Shown here in pieces: positions 26,813-36,137 of a stretch of 64,000 nt of DNA (within the stretch, counting starts at the first letter, position 1; every line of letters starts with the position of its first letter). The notes below the pieces were generated by a model. It searched no databases and had not been told where the DNA came from. It saw nothing but the letters and a program-made list of their open reading frames with translations. Made by a program: the position numbers and the translations under genes. The DNA is from an uncultured Fibrobacter sp. (GTDB taxonomy: Bacteria; Fibrobacterota; Fibrobacteria; Fibrobacterales; Fibrobacteraceae): the NCBI GenBank assembly GCA_946414025.1, contig CAMKMX010000010.1, positions 1 through 64,000 on the forward strand. The letters are read 5' to 3'.

Positions 26813-28399
26813 CTATGGGGAACACTTGGCGGCGGAAGTGAGTGCGAAACGACCGCTGGCGGTTTCGCATTCGGCCCGCAGGTAGGCGTAGCCTGAACTG
26901 TGAACCGTGATGGTCTCGTTCTGGCTTGCGGCCACGAGGCTTTCGGGACAAATTTCTTCTTTGACGGCCCACTTGCCGCCTGCGAGAATGCGGCGGCCAT
27001 AGATGCGTATGTAACGGAAACCGCCGCCCAGGTCCTGAGTGCTCTGGGCGTGGAACTTTACGGTGTCGCTGTCATGTTCCCACCAGAGGGCGGGCCCGTC
27101 GGTGATGTAGCAGTTGTCGCCTGAGAAGGCCTGCTGCAATGATTCCAGCGAGGGGGCGTTGCGGGGTGTCCCCGCAGAGGGGGTAGCGGAAGCCGCGTCA
27201 GCGGCAGACGCGAGGGGGAGGCTTCCCCCTTTCACGACGGTGCGGACTTTTCCGAAGACGTGGTGGCGGTTGTTCCCCAGGGAGAAAAGTGGCAGGCGCA
27301 CGAAGGTGGTGTCGTTTAGGTCGCCGTGGGCGTCGTTTCCGCCGATGGGGAGTAGGAAATTTCCTTTGCCCAGTTCGTCGATCCACCAGGCGCGACCCAG
27401 TTTAAATCCTTCGTCGCGGATTCCGTTCCAGAACTGGATGCCGCGAACGGGGTGCTTTGCGTCTAGGTGCAGGTCTGCGGTTTTCCAGTAGCCGCGCCGG
27501 AAGATGAATTTTTCGAGCAAGCCCATTTGCTGCAGGGGGTGTGCGGCAAAGCAGGGGGCGTCCGTCATTTCGAGGATGCGCCCGATGGGGAGCGTGGGCC
27601 TGTTGTTGAGCCAGTAGCGTCCGCAGTCGCCGAGGCCCGGCAGGTAGGAGGCGGGCCCGAGGGCGGTCATGTGCACGTTTTCGCCCTTGCTGTTGCCTGC
27701 GGAGATTTCTTCGCCGGCGATAAGGAGCGGCTTTGCGGGGAGTGCGGCGATTTCGTCTTTCAGGTTCTGGAAACGCGCCGATGCTGACGGGGCTTCTTTG
27801 GTGTAGTCTTCGACGGTAAAGGCGAAATCGTAGGCGTGGTCCGTGAAGTTCACGAAGTCGAGTCCCACGGCCTCTGCCGCCTGCTGCATCACGGCAGGAC
27901 TTGCTCCATATTCCACATGGTCTGCCGAGTAGTAGGTGTGGCAGTGCATTTCGCCGGCGGCATATCCTTCGGGTTTGGGAAGCTCGTGCCGGAGCACCTG
28001 GATTTTCAGCGGCGAGGGTTTCAGGCCCGGAAAGTTCCAGCGTTGGAAGGTCCGTTCTTTGCCGTTGCGACACGCAACGACTTTCGGGAAAATCTCGTAG
28101 AGGCCGGGTTCCAGCGCACCGATTCCTACGGGGAAAAAGTGAAAGGGCTGGTCTGCTTTTAGTTCCAGGTGGTCAAAACGCCTGGTTTCGTCGGGGCTGT
28201 TTTCGTCCAGGCGCCGGATTGAAATTTCTAGGCTCTTGACGGTGGCCGGGAACCGGTGGGCGTCCCGCACCACAATCCACAGCAGGGGCGTTTTGCCCGG
28301 CACAAACTGGAACGGTGCGTCCGTGAAAATTTCAGGCCAGGGCCTGTACAGCAGGGACCAGGGCAGCTTGAATTTGAAGTGGGTCTCGGCGTAGTGCAT
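26813..28399 (-). CDS. PHP-domain metal-dependent phosphoesterase-like protein
   Basis: 528 residues. An N-terminal beta-rich part (1-145) precedes a PHP domain with EMHCHTYYSAD (metal-binding His pair), NFTDHAYDF, GEEISAG, AAHPLQQMG and GNDAHGD. PHP domains bind two or three metals and hydrolyse phosphoesters; the substrate here is unknown. There is no signal peptide. A stretch near residues 390-420 (PLASAADAASATPSAGTP) interrupts the fold and comes from an intergenic-type DNA repeat. It ends 3 bp before the barrel protein's stop codon on the same strand (BamD-barrel-PHP order). Confidence 0.8.
   Translation of the reverse strand: MHYAETHFKFKLPWSLLYRPWPEIFTDAPFQFVPGKTPLLWIVVRDAHRFPATVKSLEISIRRLDENSPDETRRFDHLELKADQPFHFFPVGIGALEPGLYEIFPKVVACRNGKERTFQRWNFPGLKPSPLKIQVLRHELPKPEGYAAGEMHCHTYYSADHVEYGASPAVMQQAAEAVGLDFVNFTDHAYDFAFTVEDYTKEAPSASARFQNLKDEIAALPAKPLLIAGEEISAGNSKGENVHMTALGPASYLPGLGDCGRYWLNNRPTLPIGRILEMTDAPCFAAHPLQQMGLLEKFIFRRGYWKTADLHLDAKHPVRGIQFWNGIRDEGFKLGRAWWIDELGKGNFLLPIGGNDAHGDLNDTTFVRLPLFSLGNNRHHVFGKVRTVVKGGSLPLASAADAASATPSAGTPRNAPSLESLQQAFSGDNCYITDGPALWWEHDSDTVKFHAQSTQDLGGGFRYIRIYGRRILAGGKWAVKEEICPESLVAASQNETITVHSSGYAYLRAECETASGRFALTSAAKCSP
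27140..27236. repeat. Intergenic-type repeat inserted in frame in the PHP gene
   Basis: G-rich and palindromic unit (GCGGGGTGTCCCCGC, then GAGGGGGAGGCTTCCCCC) resembling the repeat at 240-297. On the coding strand it gives about 27-30 Ala/Ser/Pro-rich residues without breaking the reading frame. Confidence 0.55.
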
Positions 28400-28402
28400 G
28401 GC

Positions 28403-29416
28403 CTACTCCGGCTTGGTGGCGGGATTCGCCTCCGGCTGCTTTGCTTCTGGAGCGGGCGCCTGCTTTTCGGCGCTTGAAGGTGCGGCGGCGCTGTCCTTTG
28501 TAACGATGGTCGCACCTTCCTTGCCTGCGGTTGTGCCTTCTTGTGCGGCGGAGCTGCCGTCCTTTGCGGTGGCGGCGCTACTGCCTTTCGGTACAGCGGT
28601 ACTGTCCGCCGTGGCGGTGCTGTCCTCGATGACTTCGGGCTTGTTCCAGGCGCCAAAGCTTATGCGGATTTGCAGCTGGATTCCGCCGATGTTCCACTTG
28701 GCCTTTTCTTCGGGGCCGTCGGGCACGATGTCGGCATACTGTTTCTTGGACTTGACCGAAATGGAACTGTACCCCAGGTCGCCATAAATGTACAGGCTTT
28801 TCCAGTTGAACAGCAGGTAGCCGATACTGAGCCCGAATCCGGAACCGTAAAAGGGAGTTTCTGCGGCAAGCTTGCCCCAGCTGGTATAGATTTCGGTGTG
28901 GGGGAGCGCCCAGTACCAACGCAAGGCGATACTGAAAAGGCTTTCGTTACTGAGGGACATCAGGTTCACTGGGATGGCGAACCGGTATTCCAGAAAAAGC
29001 GGGAACCCCTGGATGGTGTAGCTGTAATTGTGGGAGCGGTTGTTCTGATCTACAAGCACGACAGATTCGTTGTCGTGAATGTAGCCTGCGCCAACGCTTA
29101 CGAAATGGTCTTGCCGCAGCTGGAACTGCAGTCCTGCATAAACCGGGAAGCAGAAGTTCACCTTCTGAAAGTCCTGCTTGGCCACGTTGGCGCTGTCCCG
29201 CTTGTCTAGCGCCTGTGTCAAGAATTCGTGATGGATGGTGTCGATGGCGTCTTGAAAGTATTCCCGCTGGTCAAAGCTGAGAAAGGAAATTCCCGGTTGC
29301 AAAAACAGGGCGATTCTGGAATTGTCGTGGATGTCCGTGCTGTTTTCGGTTTCCGCAAGGGATGATACCGTAAGCACGAATGCAAGACACAGAATCTTTT
29401 TTGCCAGGGAAACCAT
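28403..29416 (-). CDS. Outer-membrane beta-barrel protein with Ala/Ser-rich tail
   Basis: 337 residues. A signal peptide (MVSLAKKILCLAFVLTVSSLA) is followed by about 230 residues with repeated aromatic-ended strands (VSVGAGYIHD, FGLSIGYLLFNW, YIYGDLGYSSISV, LQIRISFG), as in a small porin-like barrel. The last 80 residues are low-complexity and rich in Ala, Ser, Thr and Lys (TAVPKGSSAATAKDG...). The function is unknown. It lies 4 bp downstream of bamD on the same strand, which suggests an envelope role. Confidence 0.65.
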   Translation of the reverse strand: MVSLAKKILCLAFVLTVSSLAETENSTDIHDNSRIALFLQPGISFLSFDQREYFQDAIDTIHHEFLTQALDKRDSANVAKQDFQKVNFCFPVYAGLQFQLRQDHFVSVGAGYIHDNESVVLVDQNNRSHNYSYTIQGFPLFLEYRFAIPVNLMSLSNESLFSIALRWYWALPHTEIYTSWGKLAAETPFYGSGFGLSIGYLLFNWKSLYIYGDLGYSSISVKSKKQYADIVPDGPEEKAKWNIGGIQLQIRISFGAWNKPEVIEDSTATADSTAVPKGSSAATAKDGSSAAQEGTTAGKEGATIVTKDSAAAPSSAEKQAPAPEAKQPEANPATKPE

Positions 29417-29420
29417 AAGG

Positions 29421-30269
29421 CTAGTTTGTCATTTCCTTGTCTTCTTTGTCTTCTTTCTTTTTCTTGGAATCTTTTTTCATGCGCTTTTCGAAATCTTTTT
29501 CGGCGCTAGCAATATTCTTTTCGTTTTTCTTGAAGATCTTTTCCATATCGTCGTCACCCGCGAATTCGCCCCGCATCATGGTGAGGTAATTGCGGGCGGG
29601 CTCAAACTGGTCCAGCTCTATGTAAGAATCTACGATTATCTTGAAGGCGTCTTTTCGACGCTTGCTTACCGTGTATTTTTCCAGGAATTCCTTGAGGTAG
29701 ATGACGGCGGCCTGGTACTTGTCCATACGGTAATAGAGCCGAGCGGTCTGGAATTCCTTTTCGGCCAGGCGTTCGGTTAGAAGGTTCTGGTAGTACTTGA
29801 CAGAATCTCGCAGGGGGGAGTTGGGGTAGTTGAAAAGGTATCGCTCAAAGTCTTTCATGGCGGTGGTGGTGTTGGTTTCGTCGCGGGCCACCTTGAACTC
29901 TATGTTGAAAGAGGATATAGCCTTGCGGAATTCGGCGTCCTCGATATAGGAGGATCCTGGAAAATTCACCACGAATGAGCCGTACTCGCCACGGGCTTCT
30001 ATCCATTCTTCTAGGTTGAAGTAGCTTTGGGCTAGTAGGAAACTGCTTTTTTCCATAACGCCCGTGCCTGAGCATAAGCTGATTATTTCTTCTAGCTTGT
30101 CCTGGGCCCTGCCGTATTTCTGTTTATTGAAAAGTTCTTCAGCTGCTGTGAGCTTGTTCCGGCAGAATTCGGTATGGCTTATTGTGCCGCGGTCCGAGGA
30201 ACAGCCGCTAAGGAAAGCAGTCAGGGCAAAAAGACAGAGTATTGGGGCTGACTTTGAGAAAAGGGTCAT
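29421..30269 (-). CDS. bamD: BamD-like outer-membrane assembly lipoprotein
   Basis: 282 residues. The signal peptide ends in lipobox FLSGC, and TPR-like helices follow with YGRAQDKLEEIISL, AQSYFNLEEWIEA, and FPGSSYIEDAEFRKAISSF (like the FPxSxYxxDA motif of BamD). The C-terminus is a highly charged Lys/Glu/Asp tail. BamD works with BamA to insert beta-barrel proteins into the outer membrane. It is divergent from lptF and upstream of a barrel protein, so the area is devoted to envelope building. Confidence 0.85.
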   Translation of the reverse strand: MTLFSKSAPILCLFALTAFLSGCSSDRGTISHTEFCRNKLTAAEELFNKQKYGRAQDKLEEIISLCSGTGVMEKSSFLLAQSYFNLEEWIEARGEYGSFVVNFPGSSYIEDAEFRKAISSFNIEFKVARDETNTTTAMKDFERYLFNYPNSPLRDSVKYYQNLLTERLAEKEFQTARLYYRMDKYQAAVIYLKEFLEKYTVSKRRKDAFKIIVDSYIELDQFEPARNYLTMMRGEFAGDDDMEKIFKKNEKNIASAEKDFEKRMKKDSKKKKEDKEDKEMTN

Positions 30270-30333
30270 TTTTTTTCTTTGGTTAATTCTAATTTTCAGC
30301 TATCAAATTAGAAAAAAGAAATACACCAGAAAA

Positions 30334-31734
30334 ATGATTTTAGTCCGATATGTCTTGAAAGAGCAGATAGGCCCCTTTTTGGCGGCTCTTTTTGGCATCA
30401 CGTTTTTGTTTGTGGTGGACTTTCTGGTGAAGATTCTGGACAATGTGCTTTCCAAGGGGCTCCCGGCGGCGACGGTTCTTGAAATTTTCGTGCTGAACCT
30501 GGCCTGGATGCTTTCGCTGTCTATCCCTATGGCGGTGCTGGTGGCCTGCCTCATGTCTTTTGGCAGGCTTTCTGGTGACCAGGAAATTACGGCGGTAAAG
30601 GCGGCGGGAATGTCGCCCCTTTCGCTGATGCGCCCGGTGATGCTTGTGGCCATGCTCATATCGGTACTCATGGTGCTGTTCAACAACTGGGTGCTGCCCG
30701 AGGCGAACCACCGCTCCGTAGAGCTGATGAACGCTGTTTCCAGAAAGAAGCCTCACGTGTTTATCGACGAGGGCCGTCTGATTACCCAGTTCCCCGATGT
30801 GCAACTGTGGGTGAGCCGCATTGACCAGGTGTCTGGAACGCTGTACGGGATTCAGGTGTACGAAATGGAACGCAGGGGGTCGCCCCGCATTATCTACGCG
30901 GATAGCGCTTCTTTGGACTACGTAGATAATGGTGCGACCCTCATGTTCAAGCTCCGGAGCGGCGAGACCCACATGGTGGACCCGGACAATCCCGAAAACT
31001 ATTTCCGCATCAGGTTCTATTCTCAGGACCTTGCTATGGAAAACGTGGATGACCGTCTGGAACGCCGTAGCCGCAGCTACCGTAGCGACCGCGAGATGCC
31101 TGTAGAAATGATGATGGACGTTGTGGAAGAGGCTAGGCACAATTACGATTCTTTGGCGGATTACGCCCAAAGTACACGCCTGTCGTCGCTTCTGGTCACC
31201 TGCCGCCTGCTGGAAGGCGACAGTATTGTTCCCGATAGCGCCCGCGGTATAGCGAATGACGATTCCAGACAGCTTTCCAGGGTCATTCCCAGAGTTCGCG
31301 CCCAGGAGCAGGGCGTGTTGCGCACTACGGAACGCCTGCGTGGGCGCATGGAGGTGGAAGAAAAGCGCCAGGCTCAGTATCTGGTAGAAATCCACAAGAA
31401 GTTCAGCACCTCCTTTGCCTGCTTTATCTTTGTGCTTATCGGAGCTCCCCTCGGGATCATGGCCCGCAAGGGCGGTATCGGCACGGGCATTCTCTACAGT
31501 CTTGCCTTTTTCGTCATCTACTGGATCTGCCTGATTGGCGGCGAGAACCTGGCGGACCGCCTGATTATTTCGCCTGAGCTTGCCATGTGGGCTTCTAACA
31601 TCATTATCGGCGCATTCGGTATTTTCATCACGGTGGCCATGGTCCGCGACCGATTCTCCGGAGATTCCAAGTTCTTTAGGGCGGTTCGTGCCGTGGGTGG
31701 GTTCTTCAAAAAGTTCACGAAGAGGTTCGGATGA
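30334..31734 (+). CDS. LptF/LptG-family permease with extra helical segment
   Basis: 466 residues from MILVRYVLKEQIGPF; the ORF is open further upstream, but the family starts here. N-terminal TM segments and the typical LSIPMAVLVACLMSFGRLSGDQEITAVKAAG loop identify a YjgP/YjgQ permease of the LPS exporter LptB2FG. C-terminal TMs include FACFIFVLIGAPLGIMARKGG. It is about 100 residues longer than usual because of a charged, Arg-rich helical block (about 265-360) before the last TM group. It overlaps the next permease gene by 4 bp. Divergent from bamD. Confidence 0.88.
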   Translation: MILVRYVLKEQIGPFLAALFGITFLFVVDFLVKILDNVLSKGLPAATVLEIFVLNLAWMLSLSIPMAVLVACLMSFGRLSGDQEITAVKAAGMSPLSLMRPVMLVAMLISVLMVLFNNWVLPEANHRSVELMNAVSRKKPHVFIDEGRLITQFPDVQLWVSRIDQVSGTLYGIQVYEMERRGSPRIIYADSASLDYVDNGATLMFKLRSGETHMVDPDNPENYFRIRFYSQDLAMENVDDRLERRSRSYRSDREMPVEMMMDVVEEARHNYDSLADYAQSTRLSSLLVTCRLLEGDSIVPDSARGIANDDSRQLSRVIPRVRAQEQGVLRTTERLRGRMEVEEKRQAQYLVEIHKKFSTSFACFIFVLIGAPLGIMARKGGIGTGILYSLAFFVIYWICLIGGENLADRLIISPELAMWASNIIIGAFGIFITVAMVRDRFSGDSKFFRAVRAVGGFFKKFTKRFG

Positions 31735-32822
31735 AGTTTTCCCGCTATCTCATCCGCAATTTCTTGAAGATGTTCCTCATCGTGGTGGTGGGCGCCATCT
31801 TCATGTTCGTGGTGATTGACTTTGTGGGCAACATCAAGACCTGGCTTACCCGCGATGTACAGTCGGTATATGATTACTACATCAGCTACTTGCCCTACAT
31901 TCTTTACCTGATTACTCCGGTGGCGCTGTTTATAGCGGTCCTTGCCTCTGTGGGCAACATGACCCGCCACCTGGAGATGAGTGCCATGCAGAGTTCGGGG
32001 CAGAACCCGTTCCGCACGCTGATGCCCATATTTTTCTTTGGCGTACTGGTCTCTCTGGGGGCTTACGAGATGAGCGAGCTTTGGTTGCCCGACGCGAACC
32101 ACAAGCGCCTGGAAATCATGGAGACCAACGCCCAGAAAAAGAAGAACCCGCGAATCAAGGAAAAAAGCAATTTTACCTTTATCGACAGCGAACGGGCCAG
32201 CTGGTTCTTTAGGCATTATTCCGGTGACAGGAAATTGGGCCGCGACGTGGTGCTGCTTTTGCGGGACCAGGGTCACCTGGTGGAGCGATTTGATGCCAAG
32301 AGCGTGACCTGGGTCGAAGAAGAAAACGCGAGCTACTGGCTTTTTGAAAGGGGCTACCAGAGGATTTTCAACAAGGACGGTTCCGTGACGGTGCATCCCT
32401 TTACCAAGGAAAAACTGGTGGACAAGGTCAGCACCCGCCCCGAAGACCTGATCAACGAGCGGCAGGTTCCCGACGAGATGGACTCCAAGATGGTCCTCAA
32501 GCGTATCGAGGTGCTGAAACGTTCCGGCGAAGACACCCGTGCCATGGAGACAGCCCTGTACTTTAAGCGGTCTGCTCACTGGATGAACTTGATTGTGCTT
32601 TTGATCGGTGCCGCCCTCTGTCACCGCTATACCCGCTCCGGAGGGCTTTCCCAGAAATTCGGTATTGGCCTGCTGCTTGTTTTTAGCTATTATATCTTGG
32701 AACGGATTGGACTGAAAATGGGCGAGAATGGAGCCCTTTCCCCCTTCATGGGTGCCTGGATAAGCCACCTGGTGTTCGGGGCTTTGGCTTCTACCATGTT
32801 GTACCGCTCGTTTAGGCTGTAG
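31731..32822 (+). CDS. LptF/LptG-family permease (second subunit)
   Basis: 363 residues, normal length for the family. MKFSRYLIRNFLKMFLIVVVGAIFMFVVIDFVGN is TM1. The loop LASVGNMTRHLEMSAMQSSGQNPFRTLMPI matches the coupling region of LptG. Three C-terminal TMs follow with VLLIGAALCHRYTRSGGLSQKFGIG. With the preceding permease it should form the membrane part of the LPS extractor. The start overlaps the first subunit (ATGA), so translation is coupled. No LptB ATPase is in the window. Confidence 0.88.
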   Translation: MKFSRYLIRNFLKMFLIVVVGAIFMFVVIDFVGNIKTWLTRDVQSVYDYYISYLPYILYLITPVALFIAVLASVGNMTRHLEMSAMQSSGQNPFRTLMPIFFFGVLVSLGAYEMSELWLPDANHKRLEIMETNAQKKKNPRIKEKSNFTFIDSERASWFFRHYSGDRKLGRDVVLLLRDQGHLVERFDAKSVTWVEEENASYWLFERGYQRIFNKDGSVTVHPFTKEKLVDKVSTRPEDLINERQVPDEMDSKMVLKRIEVLKRSGEDTRAMETALYFKRSAHWMNLIVLLIGAALCHRYTRSGGLSQKFGIGLLLVFSYYILERIGLKMGENGALSPFMGAWISHLVFGALASTMLYRSFRL

Positions 32823-32832
32823 AGGTTTTTGA

Positions 32833-34650
32833 ATGTTGGTGGCATGTGTGTTGTTTTTTGTGGCGGGCCTTTTTTTAGGCACCGCATTCCAGGGAGGGAT
32901 GTTCCTGTTCTTTATCCCTGTGGCAGGTATTGCCGTAGCTCTCGGTTATATTAACCTGCCCCGTATTCCTGGCAGCAAGACGGCGAGCCTTCCGGTGGTG
33001 ACCCGTGCTATGCGGGCGACAGGCCTTGCCCCTGCGGTGACTCCGGAACTTCGGAACTCCATCAAGGACGAATCTTCTGAATTCAACGAACCCAATTCTA
33101 CTTTGAAGGTGAATCAGGTCTGGGCCCGTGCAAACGCCGATGTGAACAAGGCCATGACCGATTTGCTCCACGGGCTAAAAAGGGTCATTCCCAATGTCCA
33201 CTCTTTGGTCATTTTCTCTTCATTGAACAGCAACAAGGAATGGGGGATCCGGGTCTATAGTGCAGACCCCAGTGTTCAGATAGCTTCCGATGTAAAAGTG
33301 ACTGAAACTTCTGGGCTTATCGGCCAGCTTTTCAACATGGACGTGGAACGCTTGCTAGAAGGCGACCTTTCCGGCGGAAAGGCGCTGCTGTACTATATCG
33401 ACAATCCCATGATCAAGTCCCTTGCTGCGGTACCCATTTTGGACCAGGGCAAGAACCGCATTGGTGCCCTGGTGATAGATTCGCTGTACCCCAACGCCTT
33501 CAACCAATCGACGGTCCAGGCCCTTACCCACATTGCAAGCACCTTGTTTGCTCTCTACTACAAGTCCTTTGTTTCGGCAAAAAACTTTATCGGCCAGCAC
33601 CAGTTCAGCATTCTGTACAGTTACCAGCACAAGTTTTTCCAGACCATGTCCGTCAAGGACATTTACAACCAGATTTTTGACTACGTCAAGCAGAATATTC
33701 CATACGACCGCATGATGCTTTTGGCCCTGGATAAGCAGGACCAGGTGGATACCCACAAGGAACGTGAAGGCCATGTGGTCTGCGCCGACGGTATCGACAG
33801 CGAACAGTTCCAGAATAAAAAGTTCACCCTTTCGGACAAGGGCCTTGCGGTGTTGGCGCTTTTCCAGAACCGCCCCGTGGAGCGATTCTTCAGTTCTAGC
33901 TCCAGCCAGTACATTCCCCGCATAGACAACCGCGAAAACAAGAACCTGGATTTCCGCCAGCTGTTCGTGATGCCCATTTCTACGGACAACAATGCGGGTC
34001 AGGCGGAACTGGCTATCTGCCTCGAGAGCAGAACCTCTGGCCGTTACACCGAACACGAAATGCAGCTTCTGAAAGCCTTTGCCGGAGTGGCGGGTTTTGC
34101 CTACGCCAGGGCAAGCCAGTACGAGACCAAGAAAGACGAGGCTACTCGCGACGGCATGACAGGCCTTTTGAACAAGCGGACCCTGCCCGACGCCCTGCGC
34201 ACCGAAAAGATTCGTGCCGACAGACGCCAGTACAATATCGGCGTGCTGATGATGGACATTGATCACTTCAAGAGTGTGAACGATACCTACGGTCACGGCG
34301 TTGGCGACATGGTGATCATCGGGATTGCAAAGACCCTGCTCAAGGAAGTCCGCAAGGATATCGACGTGGTGGCCCGCTACGGCGGCGAAGAACTTGTGGT
34401 GGGCCTTGTAGATACGACGCCCGAAGGCATGATGGAAACGGCGGAGCGCATCCGCAAGGCCGTACTGGATTTGGAATTCGAAGTGCACCAGGCCACGCCT
34501 CTCCGGGTGAGCATCAGTATCGGTGCGTTCCTCGTGACTCCGGAATTCAAGGACAACATGATGAAGGCCGTGAACTTTGCGGACCAGGCCCTGTACAAGG
34601 CCAAGGAAGGCGGCCGTAACCAGGTTATCCAATACACAGAAACGGCCTAG
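32833..34650 (+). CDS. Membrane-anchored GAF-GGDEF diguanylate cyclase
   Basis: 605 residues. Two closely spaced N-terminal TM segments (about 2-20 and 23-42) are followed by GAF-like sensor regions (about 90-230 and 250-420) and a GGDEF domain (about 435-600). The active-site motif is ARYGGEEL, an accepted GGEEF variant. It should make cyclic-di-GMP in response to an unknown signal. It lies 10 bp after the second LPS permease and is probably co-transcribed with it. Confidence 0.88.
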   Translation: MLVACVLFFVAGLFLGTAFQGGMFLFFIPVAGIAVALGYINLPRIPGSKTASLPVVTRAMRATGLAPAVTPELRNSIKDESSEFNEPNSTLKVNQVWARANADVNKAMTDLLHGLKRVIPNVHSLVIFSSLNSNKEWGIRVYSADPSVQIASDVKVTETSGLIGQLFNMDVERLLEGDLSGGKALLYYIDNPMIKSLAAVPILDQGKNRIGALVIDSLYPNAFNQSTVQALTHIASTLFALYYKSFVSAKNFIGQHQFSILYSYQHKFFQTMSVKDIYNQIFDYVKQNIPYDRMMLLALDKQDQVDTHKEREGHVVCADGIDSEQFQNKKFTLSDKGLAVLALFQNRPVERFFSSSSSQYIPRIDNRENKNLDFRQLFVMPISTDNNAGQAELAICLESRTSGRYTEHEMQLLKAFAGVAGFAYARASQYETKKDEATRDGMTGLLNKRTLPDALRTEKIRADRRQYNIGVLMMDIDHFKSVNDTYGHGVGDMVIIGIAKTLLKEVRKDIDVVARYGGEELVVGLVDTTPEGMMETAERIRKAVLDLEFEVHQATPLRVSISIGAFLVTPEFKDNMMKAVNFADQALYKAKEGGRNQVIQYTETA

Positions 34651-34673
34651 AGCCGCTTGACTAGGGGGCGATT

Positions 34674-36137
34674 TTGTTCACTGTTTTGGATTGGGCGGTT
34701 CTCGCCGCTTACCTTTTAGTTTCCCTGTTTATCGGCCTCTGGGTCTCCCGTGGCAACAAGAACCTCAAGGAATACATGTTCGGTGGCGGATCCATGCCTT
34801 GGATTGCCGTAGGCATAAGCCTTATCGCTACCTCCGTAAGCGCTACCACCTTCTTGGGCGCTCCCGCCGATGTCTATGGCGACAACATGACGTTCCTCAT
34901 GTTCCAGATAGGAGCGCTTCTCAGCATTATTGTGGTGGGCTTCGTGTTTATCCCCAGGTTCCGTACATCCGGAATCAACAGTGCCTATGAACTTTTCGAA
35001 GTCCGCTTCGGCTCTAAGGCGGTGCGCCGTCTGGCGGCGGTTTTCTACTGCATGCATCTGCTGCTCCGCACGGGTATTTTGCTGTACGCACCATCCCTGG
35101 TGCTGGCCCAGATTTTGCATATCGATTTGAAGCTTGCCATTGTGGTGTCTGCGGCGGTGGCCATTTTTTACACCTGGTTCGGCGGCATCAAGGCGGTTAT
35201 CTGGACCGACGTGATGCAGTTCTGCGTGTTCTTTGGCGGCGGCGTTTTGGTGCTGGTTTTAATCGCCAATGCCGTCGGTGGCTTTGGCGAGATGGCCGCT
35301 CTTGCAAGCGAGGCGGGCAAGACCAAGTGGTGGGATGCCAGTTTTGATATTTCTAACGCCCGGACCTTGGTGTCGGCGGGCTTTGCCTATGCTGTTCTGG
35401 AAATCGCCATTCGCGGTTGCGACCAGCAGTTCGTGCAGCGCTACCTGAGCTGCAAAGACGTGAAGGCGGCCAACCGCTCCAGCGTGCTCTCCATGGTGCT
35501 GGGCTGTGCTGTTTCCATATTGTTCTACTGGGTTGGCGCCGCCCTGTTCGTTTATTACAAGATTTCCAAGGTGGCCTCCTTGCCCGATGGCCTTGGCCAG
35601 AACGACGTGTTCCCCTATTTTATCGTGAACGGACTTCCGGTGGGGGTGACCGGCCTGATTGTGGCGGCCATTTGTGCGGCTGCTATGAGCAGCCTTTCGG
35701 GAGCTATTAATTCCCTCAGCAACACCTCGGAGCACGACTTCTTGGGTTGGGGCGAATCCGAAGGGATTGGCGGCCTCAAGCGGGCGAAAATCTGGACGGT
35801 GGTCTGGGGCGTGCTGGGCGTGTTCTTTGCACTGTTTGCCGCCACCCAGCAGGGCAGCCTCCTCAAGAACGCCATCTTCTTTACGGGACTTTTCACAGGA
35901 CCTCTCCTCGGTATGTTCCTGCTGGCCTTCTTTGTGAAGGGCTTGCGCAGTTGGCAGGTAATTGCGGCCGTGCTTTGCGGCATGGCAAGCCTGGTGCTTA
36001 TTCAGGGGATTCCCGCCTTTGGCGTGCCTGCGGTACTGGGCGGCATCTTCAGCTGGCCCTGGATGCCCTTTATCAGCATGACCACCACCATCCTGGTGGC
36101 GCTGGTGCTTAGAGTTTTTTCTTCGCGGCCTTCTTGA
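34674..36137 (+). CDS. Sodium:solute symporter family transporter
   Basis: 487 residues with about 13 hydrophobic segments. The family pattern is clear: DWAVLAAYLLVSLFIGLW at the start, then FGGGSMPWIAVGISLIATSVSATTFLG and AAAMSSLSGAINSLSN. It is inner-membrane and sodium-coupled; the solute is unknown. The start is a TTG with AGGGGG 5 bp upstream (34663-34668), a strong site for a weak codon. The 3' end overlaps the convergent lipoprotein gene by 29 bp, leaving no room for a terminator between them. Confidence 0.88.
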   Translation: MFTVLDWAVLAAYLLVSLFIGLWVSRGNKNLKEYMFGGGSMPWIAVGISLIATSVSATTFLGAPADVYGDNMTFLMFQIGALLSIIVVGFVFIPRFRTSGINSAYELFEVRFGSKAVRRLAAVFYCMHLLLRTGILLYAPSLVLAQILHIDLKLAIVVSAAVAIFYTWFGGIKAVIWTDVMQFCVFFGGGVLVLVLIANAVGGFGEMAALASEAGKTKWWDASFDISNARTLVSAGFAYAVLEIAIRGCDQQFVQRYLSCKDVKAANRSSVLSMVLGCAVSILFYWVGAALFVYYKISKVASLPDGLGQNDVFPYFIVNGLPVGVTGLIVAAICAAAMSSLSGAINSLSNTSEHDFLGWGESEGIGGLKRAKIWTVVWGVLGVFFALFAATQQGSLLKNAIFFTGLFTGPLLGMFLLAFFVKGLRSWQVIAAVLCGMASLVLIQGIPAFGVPAVLGGIFSWPWMPFISMTTTILVALVLRVFSSRPS

